Assembly (NCBI RefSeq): GCF_040049275.1
Contig: NZ_JBDZDT010000009.1
Span: 62,001-126,000 of the forward strand
Origin: Aquabacter sp040049275
GTDB lineage: Bacteria; Pseudomonadota; Alphaproteobacteria; Rhizobiales; Xanthobacteraceae
Direction of reading: 5' to 3'
Length of the DNA stretch: 64,000 nt
Position numbers and translations under genes: made by a program. Under the pieces are notes generated by a model, which saw only the letters and a program-made list of their open reading frames with translations, had not been told where the DNA came from and did no database searches. Shown one piece after another: positions 25,677-34,279 of the stretch. Position 1 is the stretch's first letter; the number at the start of each line of letters is the position of its first letter.

Positions 25677-25705
25677 TTGAATGTTTATTTTCCTAAATGT
25701 ACCAT
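25677..25705 (+). promoter_or_regulatory. possible sigma-70 promoter for the S24-type regulator
   Basis: TTGAAT at 25677-25682, 17-base spacer, TACCAT at 25700-25705. The predicted start near 25712 would leave a 5' untranslated region of about 120 bases before the ATG at 25831. Confidence 0.4.
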
Positions 25706-25830
25706 GTAAGAGTGCGAGTCGCTAAGCGGGGGAATGCGAGCACGCACGAAAGTTCGGAAAGGCATCGAAACTCGTTGCCTTTGCCGCTAAATGCTCTTTA
25801 ATCGCAAAGCGTTCCAGGTCGCAGGATCTC

Positions 25831-26493
25831 ATGCTCACCCATGGCCAAGTCTGGGGCGCCATTGACCGCCTCGCTACGCAGCATGGCCTATCAGCCTCGG
25901 GCCTCGCCAAGAGGGCGGGGCTTGATTCAACAGCTTTCAACCGCTCAAAGCGCATCACTCCGGACGGCCGCCCGCGCTGGCCCTCCACGGAGAGCATCGC
26001 CAAGGTGCTGGCGGCGACGGGGGCAAGCATCGAGGACTTTACCTCGCTGCTGGACGGCAGCGGCGGCCAGCCCCATGCCGGTTTTGCCGAAGAGACGCGT
26101 CGGCCGCGGCGCTCCATCCCTCATATCGGCCTCGCCCAGGCAGGCAAGGGCGGCTATTTCGACGATGCCGGCTTCCCGGCGGGCAGCGGATGGGACGAAA
26201 TCCTCTTCCCCGCGGTCGAGGACGAGCACGCCTATGCGCTGGAGATTTCCGGCGACAGCATGCAGCCGCTCTATCGGGAGGGCGACATCGTCATCGTCTC
26301 GCCCGCCGCCAATGTGCGGCGCGGAGACCGGGTGATCGTGAAGACCCGCGAAGGCGAGGTGCTGGCGAAGGAGCTGGTGCGCAAGACCGCCAAGACCGTG
26401 GAGCTGCGCTCGCTCAATCCCGAGCATGAGGATCTGCAGCTGGCCGTCACCGACGTGCTCTGGATCGCCCGCATCATCTGGGCGACGCAGTAA
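25831..26493 (+). CDS. HTH transcriptional regulator with S24 peptidase-like domain
   Basis: 220 residues. Residues about 5-70 form an XRE-type helix-turn-helix (GLSASGLAKRAGLDSTAFNRSKR). Residues about 100-220 are a LexA/CI-type S24 domain: nucleophile Ser in EISGDSMQPLYREGD near residue 151 and catalytic Lys in GEVLAKELVRK near 183. An Ala-Gly bond in GLAQAGKGG near residue 104 sits where LexA and CI self-cleave. Such proteins repress stress or prophage genes and may be relieved by RecA. No phage genes are nearby. Self-cleavage is inferred. Confidence 0.88.
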   Translation: MLTHGQVWGAIDRLATQHGLSASGLAKRAGLDSTAFNRSKRITPDGRPRWPSTESIAKVLAATGASIEDFTSLLDGSGGQPHAGFAEETRRPRRSIPHIGLAQAGKGGYFDDAGFPAGSGWDEILFPAVEDEHAYALEISGDSMQPLYREGDIVIVSPAANVRRGDRVIVKTREGEVLAKELVRKTAKTVELRSLNPEHEDLQLAVTDVLWIARIIWATQ

Positions 26494-26514
26494 TTCGGCC
26501 TGCCCCGAAACCCC

Positions 26515-26531
26515 GTCATGCCCGGGTTTGA
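26515..26531. repeat. half copy of repeat family A
   Basis: GTCATGCCCGGGTTTGAC, a single arm of the family A element, in the 54-base gap between the convergent ends of the S24 regulator and the DNA ligase gene. Confidence 0.4.
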
Positions 26532-26547
26532 CGACCGCTTTTGTCTC

Positions 26548-28188
26548 TCACGCCTCCCGCAGCAGCGCTTCCAGGTTTTCCAGCCGGTCGGCCTCCTTCG
26601 GCGGCTTGTCCCAGCGCAGGCGGGCGATGCGGGGGAACCGCATGGCGACGCCGGAGCGGTGGCGGGTGGAGCGGGCGAGCCCCTCGAACGCCACCTCGAG
26701 CACCAGCCCCTCGTCCGGCTCGTGCAGCACCTCGCGCACCGGGCCGAAGCGGTTGACCGTATTGTTGCGCACGAACTTGTCGATCTCCTTCAGCTCCTCG
26801 TCGGTGAAGCCGAAATAGGCCTTGCCCACTGGCACCAGCACGTCGCCCTCCTCCCCCGTTGTCCAGACGCCGAACGTGTAGTCGGAATAGAAGGAGGAGC
26901 GTTTGCCGTGGCCGCGCTGGGCATACATGAGCACCGCATCCACGGTGTGCGGGTCGCGCTTCCATTTCCACCATGGCCCCTTGGGACGGCCGGGCAGATA
27001 GAGGCTGTCCGCCCGCTTCAGCATCAGCCCTTCCACGGCCTCCGCATCCACCCCCGCGCCTGCGGACACGGGGTCCGCGCGGGCGGCGGCAAGCTCGGTC
27101 CAGTTGGAGAACGGCACGAGGGGGGAGAGATCGAGCCGCGGTGAGGCGAGGCGGGCCACTAATCCTTCAAGCCGCGCGCGCCGCTCGGCGAAGGGGCGCT
27201 CGCGCAGATCCTCCCCCGCCTCCACCAAAAGGTCGTAGGCGCGTACATGGGCGGGAAACTCCTTCAGCATGCGCGGCGTGACGGCCTTTCGGTTCAGCCG
27301 CTGCTGGAGCACGTTGAACGACTGCACCCGGCCCTCGCGCCGGACCAGCAGCTCGCCATCCAGCGCGCCCTCGAAATCGAGCGCCTCGCAGAGGTCCGGG
27401 AAGGCGCCGGAAATATCCTCGCCCGTGCGGCTATAGAGGCGCACCAGCTTCTCGCCATGCTCCCTGCGCCCCGCCACTGCCTGGATGCGGATGCCGTCCC
27501 ATTTCCATTCGGCGGTGAAATCCTCCGGGTTCAGTGTGCCGAAATCCCCCGCCTCGATGGCATGGGCCAGCATGACAGGGCGGAACGGCACGGGATCGCC
27601 GGTCTCCGGCCGCCCGGCCCGCCCCTCCACCCAGGCGAACAAATCGAGATAGGGCGCGGTGAGCCCCGGCCAGACCAGTTCCACCTCGTCCGGCGGCAGG
27701 TCGCCCAGGGAGGCGACGGCGGTCTTGGCGAGGCGGGCGGAGGCGCCGACCCGCAGCGCGCCGGTGATGAGCTTCAGCAGCGCCCAGCGGCCGGTATCGT
27801 CGAGCCCGTCCAGCCAGAAAGCGAGCTGGGCCGGCAGGTCGCGCTTCGGCAAGGTGGCCAAAGCGGCGACGATCTCGGAGAGCAGCGGCGCATGGTCCGG
27901 CCGCTGGTCGCCCAGTGGGGCGGGCCACATGAGGGCCACCGTCTCGGAGAGGTCGCCCACATAATCGTAGGACATGGCGAACAGCACCGGATCCGTGCGC
28001 TCCGTGATGAGCGCGCGGATGAGGCCCGGCTTGGCATTGGCGAAGGAGAGCGCGCCCGTGAGCGCGGCAAGGGCGATGCCGCGCTCCGGGTCCGGCGTCG
28101 AGCGGAAATAGTCCGCCATCAGCCGGATCTTGGCGTTGCGGCCGGGCTCGTAGGCGAGGCGGTCGAGGAGCGCGGCGAAGCGGTTCAT
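26548..28188 (-). CDS. ATP-dependent DNA ligase of the cisplatin damage-response type
   Basis: 546 residues. An N-terminal helical DNA-binding domain (about 1-195) precedes the nucleotidyltransferase domain with the adenylated Lys229 in EWKWDGIRIQ, then DGELLVRREG, PGRPKGPWWKWKRD and an OB-fold domain. This is the bacterial ligase type always paired with a metallo-beta-lactamase exonuclease gene, here directly upstream with a four-base overlap. The pair is implicated in DNA damage repair, and mutation has been linked to cisplatin sensitivity in related organisms. Distinct from the LigD gene at the end of this window. Confidence 0.92.
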   Translation of the reverse strand: MNRFAALLDRLAYEPGRNAKIRLMADYFRSTPDPERGIALAALTGALSFANAKPGLIRALITERTDPVLFAMSYDYVGDLSETVALMWPAPLGDQRPDHAPLLSEIVAALATLPKRDLPAQLAFWLDGLDDTGRWALLKLITGALRVGASARLAKTAVASLGDLPPDEVELVWPGLTAPYLDLFAWVEGRAGRPETGDPVPFRPVMLAHAIEAGDFGTLNPEDFTAEWKWDGIRIQAVAGRREHGEKLVRLYSRTGEDISGAFPDLCEALDFEGALDGELLVRREGRVQSFNVLQQRLNRKAVTPRMLKEFPAHVRAYDLLVEAGEDLRERPFAERRARLEGLVARLASPRLDLSPLVPFSNWTELAAARADPVSAGAGVDAEAVEGLMLKRADSLYLPGRPKGPWWKWKRDPHTVDAVLMYAQRGHGKRSSFYSDYTFGVWTTGEEGDVLVPVGKAYFGFTDEELKEIDKFVRNNTVNRFGPVREVLHEPDEGLVLEVAFEGLARSTRHRSGVAMRFPRIARLRWDKPPKEADRLENLEALLREA

Positions 28189-29234
28189 TCGGGCGCCGCC
28201 TCCGAAGAGGACTCAGCGGGCGCGGGCTCCTCCGCATCCTCATCGCCATAGCCCACCATGTGCAGCGGCTTGGCGCGCAACTGCATGGTGCCCGCCCAAT
28301 GGACGAGGGCGTCCTCGGCGCCGTGGGTCACCCACAATTCCTCGCAGCCTGTGGCGCGGATGGAGGCCATGAGGCCGTCCCAGTCCGCATGGTCGGAGAT
28401 GACCAGCGGCAGCTCGATGCCCCTCTGCCGGGCCCGGGCGCGCACCCGCATCCAGCCGGAGGCGAAGGCGGTGACAGGGTCGGGAAAGCGGCGCGACCAG
28501 AGATCGGTGATGGCGGAGGGCGGCGCGATCACCACCGCGCCGGCGAGGTCCGTCTTCTTCGCGCCGGTGGCGGGGCGGATCTCCCCGAGATCGATGCCCC
28601 GCTCGGCATAGTAAGCGCTGATGGCAGCGAGCGCGCCGTGGATGTAGATGGGCGCCGCGTATCCGGCCTGCCGCAGCAGCGCCATCACCCGCTGCGCCTT
28701 GCCCAGCGAATAGGCCCCCACGATATGGGCGCGCTCGGGAAAGACATGGAGCGAGCGGACCAGCTTTGCGGTTTCGGCGGCGGCGTCCGGATGGCGGAAC
28801 ACGGGCAGGCCGAAGGTCGCCTCCGAGATGAAGACGTGGCACCGCACCGGCTCGAACGGCGTGCAGGTGGGGTCCAGCGCATCCTTGTAATCGCCCGAAG
28901 CGACGATGGTGCAGCCGCGCCAGGACAGCGCCATCTGCGCCGAGCCGAGCACATGGCCCGCCGGGTGGGCGGTGATGCGGACCCCGCCCACCTCCACGCT
29001 CTCGCCATAGGAGATGGCTTGAACTTCGCCGGCAAAATTCTCGCCATAGCGCAGCGCCATCAGGTCCAGCGTCTCGCGGGTCGCGAGCACGCGGCCGTGG
29101 CCCGGCCGGGCATGGTCGGAATGGCCGTGCGTGATCACCGCTCGCGGCACCGCGCGGGTGGGATCGATGTAAAAATCTCCAACGGGGCAGTAGAGCCCTC
29201 TCGGTGAGGGCCGCAGAAGGTCTTCCGGGCGCAT
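28185..29234 (-). CDS. ligase-associated DNA damage-response exonuclease
   Basis: 349 residues, metallo-beta-lactamase fold with a CPSF/SNM1-like beta-CASP insertion. The metal site THGHSDHARPG lies near residues 34-44, followed by AHPAGHVLGSAQM near 92-104 and ASGDYKD near 112-118. Members process DNA or RNA ends. Its stop overlaps the ligase start by four bases, so the two are one operon. The start is an ATG at 29234, divergent from the TPR-methyltransferase gene 44 bases away. Confidence 0.92.
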   Translation of the reverse strand: MRPEDLLRPSPRGLYCPVGDFYIDPTRAVPRAVITHGHSDHARPGHGRVLATRETLDLMALRYGENFAGEVQAISYGESVEVGGVRITAHPAGHVLGSAQMALSWRGCTIVASGDYKDALDPTCTPFEPVRCHVFISEATFGLPVFRHPDAAAETAKLVRSLHVFPERAHIVGAYSLGKAQRVMALLRQAGYAAPIYIHGALAAISAYYAERGIDLGEIRPATGAKKTDLAGAVVIAPPSAITDLWSRRFPDPVTAFASGWMRVRARARQRGIELPLVISDHADWDGLMASIRATGCEELWVTHGAEDALVHWAGTMQLRAKPLHMVGYGDEDAEEPAPAESSSEAAPE

Positions 29235-29278
29235 GATTGCCCGTTATATGGGTGATGCCCCCGGATTAGCGAGGCCCC

Positions 29279-30211
29279 GTGGTTTCACCCCTTCCGTTCC
29301 AGTCCTCCGGCGACCCGGCCCTCGACCGTCGGCTCGACTGGGCGCGCGCCTATCTGGAGGACGATGCCGCGGTGGCGGCGGGCATGCTCGCCGACCTTGC
29401 GGCCGAGGCGCCCCGCTTCATCGCCGCCTGGTTCCTGCTGGGCGAGGCGCACGAGACGACCGGCGATTTGGCAGACGCGGCGGCAGCCTATGGCGAGGCT
29501 TTGAGGCTCGACCCGGACGACACGCTCGGCGCGGGCATCCGCCTTGCCCGGCTCGGCGCGCGGGACGCCTCCGGCGCCATGTCGCCCGCCTTCGTGCGCA
29601 CCTTGTTCGACCAGTACGCGCCGCGCTTCGACACGGCGCTGCGGGACGGGCTCGCTTATCGCGGGCCGGAGCTTCTGGCGGAGGCTGTGCAACGCGCCTG
29701 CACCTCGTCAGGCCGTGCGCTGCATTTCCGTCGGCTCATCGACCTCGGCTGCGGCACCGGGCTCGCCGCGCCGCTCTTCGCGCCCATGGCGCGGGAGATG
29801 GTGGGCGTGGACCTCTCCCCCGCCATGGTGGAGCGTGCGGCAGTACTCGGCCTTTATGCCGAACTGCATGCGCAGGAGATGGCGGCCTTCCTCGAACGAC
29901 AGGCCGCCGCAAGCGCGGACACGATCATCGCCGTGGATGCGCTCTGCTATGTGGGAGATCTCGCGCCGATATTTTCCGCCGCGCGGCGGGCGCTGCGGCC
30001 TGACGGCCTGTTCGCCTTCACGGTGGAGACCCATGACGGCGCCGGCATGATCCTGCGCGACACCCTGCGCTATGCTCACGGCGCCGCGCTGGTGGAAGCA
30101 GGGCTTGGCGCAGCCGGGTTCAGGGTTCTGGACCTGTCGGCGGCCGCGACGCGGACGGAGAAGAACGCACCCGTGCCGGGGCTCGTGTGCGTCGCCGACG
30201 CCGCCGGATAA
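29279..30211 (+). CDS. class I SAM-dependent methyltransferase with TPR region
   Basis: 310 residues starting with GTG at 29279, preceded by GAGG. Residues about 10-95 are helical, TPR-like (WFLLGEAHETTGDLADAAAAYGEALRLDPDD). The methyltransferase domain starts near 115; motif I IDLGCGTGLAAPLFA is near 157-171 and the acidic VGVDLSPAMVERA near 179. Such TPR-methyltransferases are frequent in alphaproteobacteria; the target is unknown. It is divergent from the ligase/exonuclease pair and converges on the flavin hydroxylase gene. Confidence 0.82.
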   Translation: MVSPLPFQSSGDPALDRRLDWARAYLEDDAAVAAGMLADLAAEAPRFIAAWFLLGEAHETTGDLADAAAAYGEALRLDPDDTLGAGIRLARLGARDASGAMSPAFVRTLFDQYAPRFDTALRDGLAYRGPELLAEAVQRACTSSGRALHFRRLIDLGCGTGLAAPLFAPMAREMVGVDLSPAMVERAAVLGLYAELHAQEMAAFLERQAAASADTIIAVDALCYVGDLAPIFSAARRALRPDGLFAFTVETHDGAGMILRDTLRYAHGAALVEAGLGAAGFRVLDLSAAATRTEKNAPVPGLVCVADAAG

Positions 30212-30228
30212 GGGAACAGTCTGCCCCG

Positions 30229-31776
30229 TTACCGCGCCGCCTCCAGCGCCAGCCCGGCATAGGCGTCGAACACGCCGATATCGCCTTCGGTCCCCCGCGT
30301 CGCGATGAACTGGTCCGGGCGCACCAGCACCCAGCCGGTGCCATGGATGCCGTAGCGCTCGGCCGCGGCGGCATCGGTGCCCATGTCCATTACTTCCAGC
30401 GCGGAGCCGAAACGGCCGGCCGCGGTGCGCAGGTCCCCATGGGCGGAGGGCGGGCCGAACAGCAGCAGGGTGTGGTGGCTGGCGGAGAGGAACGACCAGA
30501 GCGACCAGCCATCGTGCGTTGTCTGGAGCGCCCGGGCACCCACCTTGGGCGCGCCGGAGCCGCCGACGCGGCGGCCGGCCTCGATCAGCGGCCCGTCCTC
30601 ATAGCGGATCTCGGTCTCCGACATCTCCACCTGGAGCTTGCGGCGCACCGCAGGGACACGGGAGGCGATGGAGACGAGCGTGTCGCGCACGAGCCGCGTG
30701 GCCGTGCCCTTCGCCACCATGCCGAGATGGAGCTTCTGCGCCGCGCCCGCCACCACTTCGCGGGCGACGGGGCGCCGCTCGGCCTCGTAGCTGTCCAGCA
30801 GCGCCTCGGCATCACCCCGGCCCGCCAGAACGGAGGCGATCTTCCAGCCGAGATTCACCGCATCCTGGATGCCGGTATTCATGCCCTGGCCCCCGGCGGG
30901 GCTGTGGATGTGGGCGGCATCGCCGGCCAGGAACACTCTGCCCTTGCGGTAGCCCGCGGCGAGGCGCTCATTGACGCGGAAGGTGGAGAGCCAGGACGCG
31001 TCGTGCACCTTGATGCCGGGCGGGCCGGACGCCTCGATATGGCTCTGGATCTCCTCCAGCGTGGGCGGCTCTTCGCCCGCGGGCTCGTCGCGCATGGCGA
31101 AGGTGCGCCACACGCCGGGCACCACGGGAAACAAGGCGATGCTGCCGGCGCTGCTCCACCAGATATAGATGGAGGTGGGGTCCAGGGGCCCGTCGATGCG
31201 GGTGTCGGAGAGGATGAAGGTCTGCGGCTCGGTATAGCCCTCGAAGGCGATGCCGGTCTTGTGGCGCACCACGCTGCGGGCGCCGTCGCAGCCCACGAGG
31301 AACAGGGTGTCCACCGTCTCCTGCGTCCCGTCGGGATGCTTGAGGGTGGCGCGGACCGTGTCGCCGATCTCCACATAGTCCACCAGTTCCACCCCGCGCT
31401 CCACCGCGAGGCCGGCCTTGGCGAGGTGGGCGGCGAGGATCTCCTCGGTCTTGGACTGGGGGACGATGAGGGTGAAGGGGAAGGCGCTGTCCACCCCTTC
31501 GGCAATGGGCATGGCGGCGAGTTCGTGCGCGCCGTCGCCCACCCGGATATGCGACATCCGGATGCCCGTCGCGATGAAGTCGTCGGCCACGCCCAGGGCC
31601 GCGAAGGCTTCCAGGCTCCCGCTCCACACCGCCAGCGCCTTGGATACGGGGGCGGCGACAGGCAGCTTGTCGACGATGCGGAAGGAAACGCCCTGGCGCT
31701 GCAAGGAGGTGGCCAGGGTGAGGCCCGTCGGCCCCGCTCCCACGATGAGAACCGACGGCGTCGACTTGGACATCAC
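30229..31776 (-). CDS. FAD-dependent aromatic hydroxylase-like monooxygenase
   Basis: 515 residues, UbiH/PheA-type. The N-terminal FAD motif VLIVGAGPTGLTLATSLQRQG is at about 9-29; the mid-protein GCDGARSVVRHKTGI stretch near 162-176 and FLAGDAAHIHSPAGGQGMN near 280-298 complete the group A hydroxylase pattern. Length and order match 2,4-dichlorophenol- or 3-(3-hydroxyphenyl)propionate-hydroxylase relatives. No other aromatic-degradation genes are adjacent, so the substrate is open. The MATE transporter gene ends 51 bases upstream on the same strand. Confidence 0.85.
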   Translation of the reverse strand: MMSKSTPSVLIVGAGPTGLTLATSLQRQGVSFRIVDKLPVAAPVSKALAVWSGSLEAFAALGVADDFIATGIRMSHIRVGDGAHELAAMPIAEGVDSAFPFTLIVPQSKTEEILAAHLAKAGLAVERGVELVDYVEIGDTVRATLKHPDGTQETVDTLFLVGCDGARSVVRHKTGIAFEGYTEPQTFILSDTRIDGPLDPTSIYIWWSSAGSIALFPVVPGVWRTFAMRDEPAGEEPPTLEEIQSHIEASGPPGIKVHDASWLSTFRVNERLAAGYRKGRVFLAGDAAHIHSPAGGQGMNTGIQDAVNLGWKIASVLAGRGDAEALLDSYEAERRPVAREVVAGAAQKLHLGMVAKGTATRLVRDTLVSIASRVPAVRRKLQVEMSETEIRYEDGPLIEAGRRVGGSGAPKVGARALQTTHDGWSLWSFLSASHHTLLLFGPPSAHGDLRTAAGRFGSALEVMDMGTDAAAAERYGIHGTGWVLVRPDQFIATRGTEGDIGVFDAYAGLALEAAR

Positions 31777-31827
31777 TTCCCCCTAACCCCAGGTGCGGGG
31801 CAGTAGAGCCGGACGCACCACCCGAGG

Positions 31828-33162
31828 TCAAGACGAAGGGAAGGTGCGTAACATCAGCGCCGGCAGGCGCGCCGCCTGAAGCAGGCCGCGCGCGGCGAGA
31901 AAGGCGAGCAGCGCCAGCCAGAGCCCGGCATTGGCGAGCGGCAACAGCAGCCACCAGGCCAGGAAATAGAACGCCAGCGCCGCCAGCATGAGATTGCGCA
32001 TGTCGCGCGACCACAAGGCGCCGATATAGATGCCGTCGAACGCATAGGCGAAGACGCCCACCACCGGCAGGATGGCGGCGAAGACGAGGAAGGCGCGGGC
32101 GGCGGCGCGCACCTCGGGGCTCGTGGTCATGAGGTCGATCAGGACCGGCCCGGCTATGAGATAGATGAGGCTCGCCGCCAGCGCGAAGCCGAAGCCCCAG
32201 ATGAGCACGAGCCGCATGCCCTTAAGGAAGGCGGCGCGGTTGCGCGCGCCCACCGCCTGCCCGCAGATCTGCTCGGCGGCAGTGGCGAAGCCATCGAGGA
32301 AATAGGCGGCCAGCAGCACCATGTTGTTGAGCAGCGCATTGGCCGCGAGCGTCACATCGCCGGCCCGCGCGCCCTGGGCGGCGAAGAAGCTGAAGCCCAG
32401 CATCAGGGCCGCGGTGCGGATCATGATATCGCGATTGAGCACGAAGGTGGCCGCGAGCTCCTTGCGGTCCAGCAGCACGTGGCGCGGCACCGAGAGCCGG
32501 AAGCCCAGCAGCCGCGCACAGGCGAACAGGCCGGCGGCAGCGCCCGCCATCTCCGCCAGCAGCGTGCCCACGGCGGAGCCGGCGACGCCCCAGGACAGGC
32601 CCAGCACCAGGAAGATGGTGAGCGCCATGTTGAGGAGGCTGATGCCCACCTGGATGGCCAGAGCATGCCCGGTGCGGCCGATGCCCGTGAGCCAGCCGGC
32701 GACCACATAGCTCGCGAGCGAGAAGGGCGCGGCCCAGATGCGCACGTCGAAATAGATGCCGACCGCTCCATCCACCGCATCGCTCGCGCCGGCAAGCGAC
32801 AGGGCGGCCGCCTTGATGGGCGCCTGAAGCAGGACAAGCGCGACGCCGCAGACGGCGGCGATGAGCAGAGCGCGGGCGAGCACCGCGCGCTCCTCGATCG
32901 CATCGCCCCGGCCCAGCGCCTGCGCGGCGAGGCCGACCGTGCCCATGCGCAGGAAGCCGAAGCCCCAGAACAGGAAGTCGAACACCACCGCGCCCAGCGC
33001 CACCCCGCCGATGAGCGCCGCATCCCCGAGCCGGCCCACTACCGCGGTATCGACGATGCCGAGCAGCGGCGTGGTCAGGTGCGCCACCGTCATGGGCAGC
33101 GCGATGGCGAGCACGCGCCGGTGGCTCACCTCCACGGGGCGAGCCGCAGCGGCATCGTGCAT
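31828..33162 (-). CDS. MATE family efflux transporter
   Basis: 444 residues, the family length, from the ATG at 33162; an open frame extends 100 codons upstream but that part overlaps the DUF6460 gene in another frame. About twelve hydrophobic segments are visible, with the first at VLAIALPMTVAHL and family-typical LGIVDTAVVGRLGDAALIGGVALG near residues 30-53. It expels cationic drugs or metabolites in exchange for Na+ or H+. Its ATG overlaps the stop of the DUF6460 gene (ATGA). Confidence 0.9.
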   Translation of the reverse strand: MHDAAAARPVEVSHRRVLAIALPMTVAHLTTPLLGIVDTAVVGRLGDAALIGGVALGAVVFDFLFWGFGFLRMGTVGLAAQALGRGDAIEERAVLARALLIAAVCGVALVLLQAPIKAAALSLAGASDAVDGAVGIYFDVRIWAAPFSLASYVVAGWLTGIGRTGHALAIQVGISLLNMALTIFLVLGLSWGVAGSAVGTLLAEMAGAAAGLFACARLLGFRLSVPRHVLLDRKELAATFVLNRDIMIRTAALMLGFSFFAAQGARAGDVTLAANALLNNMVLLAAYFLDGFATAAEQICGQAVGARNRAAFLKGMRLVLIWGFGFALAASLIYLIAGPVLIDLMTTSPEVRAAARAFLVFAAILPVVGVFAYAFDGIYIGALWSRDMRNLMLAALAFYFLAWWLLLPLANAGLWLALLAFLAARGLLQAARLPALMLRTFPSS

Positions 33163-33434
33163 CAGCGGCGCAGGCCGCGCGTGATGCGCAGGAGGAGCCA
33201 GAGCGGGATGACGATGACCGCGCCGAGGAGGAAATAGCGCCACACGCTCTCGATCGCGCCGAAGCCGAGATTGAGCAGGTTCTGCACCAGTTGCGTCAGG
33301 CTTTCCAGGAGGTTGCGCGGGTCGAGGCCGAGCGCGGCCAGGATCACGCCCACCACCACCGAGAGCACCACGAGGCGCACCAGAACCATGGCGGGCGAGC
33401 CGCCGAAGAAACGCGTGAGCTGGTTGTCCGCCAT
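33162..33434 (-). CDS. DUF6460-like small membrane protein
   Basis: 90 residues from the ATG at 33434, which has GAGGA upstream; another ATG at 33461 would add nine residues. One hydrophobic helix near residues 18-36 and a second near 62-80 are separated by an amphipathic stretch (ESLTQLVQNLLNLGFG). The C-terminus ends in arginines (RITRGLRR), consistent with a cytoplasmic tail. The sequence type resembles DUF6460 inner-membrane proteins of Rhizobiales. Overlaps the MATE start by four bases. Function unknown. Confidence 0.75.
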   Translation of the reverse strand: MADNQLTRFFGGSPAMVLVRLVVLSVVVGVILAALGLDPRNLLESLTQLVQNLLNLGFGAIESVWRYFLLGAVIVIPLWLLLRITRGLRR

Positions 33435-33447
33435 GGCCGTCCTCGTT

Positions 33448-33480
33448 CCGTCCGGCCGCATGTAGCACGCAGCCGGACGG
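33448..33480 (-). terminator. hairpin downstream of the peroxiredoxin gene
   Basis: CCGTCCGGC at 33448-33456 and GCCGGACGG at 33472-33480 give a perfect nine-base stem with a 15-base loop, ten bases after the peroxiredoxin stop on its strand. No U-run follows, so it may act as a weak terminator or 3'-end stabiliser. Confidence 0.35.
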
Positions 33481-33490
33481 AGGGGGAGGT

Positions 33491-34132
33491 TCAGTTTGCA
33501 GCGCCCGGCTGGCGGACGATGCGCAGATAGGGCTTCACGGTCTTCCAGCCTTCCGGGAACTTCTCTTTCGCCGCCTCGTCGGAGACGGAGGGGACGATGA
33601 TCACGTCCTCGCCCTGCTTCCAGTCGGCGGGGGTCGCCACCGAATGGGTGGCGGTGAGCTGGAGGGAATCCACCACGCGGAGGATCTCCTGGAAGTTGCG
33701 GCCGGTCGACGCCGGATAGGTGAGCGTCAGTTTCAGCTTCTTGTCCGGACCCACGATGAACACCGAGCGGACGGTGTTGGTGTCGCTCGCGTTCGGATGG
33801 ATCAGGTCATAGAGGTCCGATACCTTGCGCTCGGTGTCGGCGATCAGCGGGAAGTTGAGCTCGGCGCCCGTGGCGAGCTTGATGTCCTCCACCCAGGCCG
33901 GGTGGTTCGACAGCGCGTCCACGGAGAGGCCGATCACCTTCACGTTGCGCTTGTCGAACTCGCCCTTCAGGTGCGCGACCTGCCCGAGTTCGGTGGTGCA
34001 GACGGGGGTGAAGTTCTTGGGGTGGGAGAACAGGATGCCCCACGAATCGCCAAGCCATTCGTAGAAGCTCACCGGGCCTTGCGTGGTCTCGGCGGTGAAA
34101 TCCGGCACCGTGTCTCCAAGCCTGAGCGACAT
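33491..34132 (-). CDS. 1-Cys peroxiredoxin (Prx6 type)
   Basis: 213 residues from the ATG at 34132, which has AAGGAGG six bases upstream. The peroxidatic Cys45 lies in NFTPVCTTELGQ, and it is the only cysteine in the protein, so this is a 1-Cys enzyme reducing peroxides with an external thiol. The C-terminal dimerisation part includes RVVDSLQLT and the final KPYLRIVRQP. A promoter-like TTGATT-16-TATGAT lies upstream. Divergent from a small secreted-protein gene. Confidence 0.93.
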   Translation of the reverse strand: MSLRLGDTVPDFTAETTQGPVSFYEWLGDSWGILFSHPKNFTPVCTTELGQVAHLKGEFDKRNVKVIGLSVDALSNHPAWVEDIKLATGAELNFPLIADTERKVSDLYDLIHPNASDTNTVRSVFIVGPDKKLKLTLTYPASTGRNFQEILRVVDSLQLTATHSVATPADWKQGEDVIIVPSVSDEAAKEKFPEGWKTVKPYLRIVRQPGAAN

Positions 34133-34172
34133 CTCATCCTCCTTATCACAACAGTGAGATGTTATTTCTATA

Positions 34173-34200
34173 ATCATACCACAAACGGCTGCTAAATCAA
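34173..34200 (-). promoter_or_regulatory. possible promoter of the peroxiredoxin gene
   Basis: On the minus strand TTGATT (34195-34200), 16-base spacer, TATGAT (34173-34178), about 40 bases upstream of the start codon. The region is unusually AT-rich for this genome. Confidence 0.45.
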
Positions 34201-34279
34201 TGGGCGCGCTACGGAACACCCGGCCGGGCGAGGCGTTGACCTCATGCGGCATACGCCGCGCATTCCCGGGAGGCGAACC

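Noticed and set aside
30187..31806. A 539-codon frame antisense to the flavin hydroxylase
   Set aside because: Composition and lack of domains mark it as a shadow of the real gene on the minus strand.
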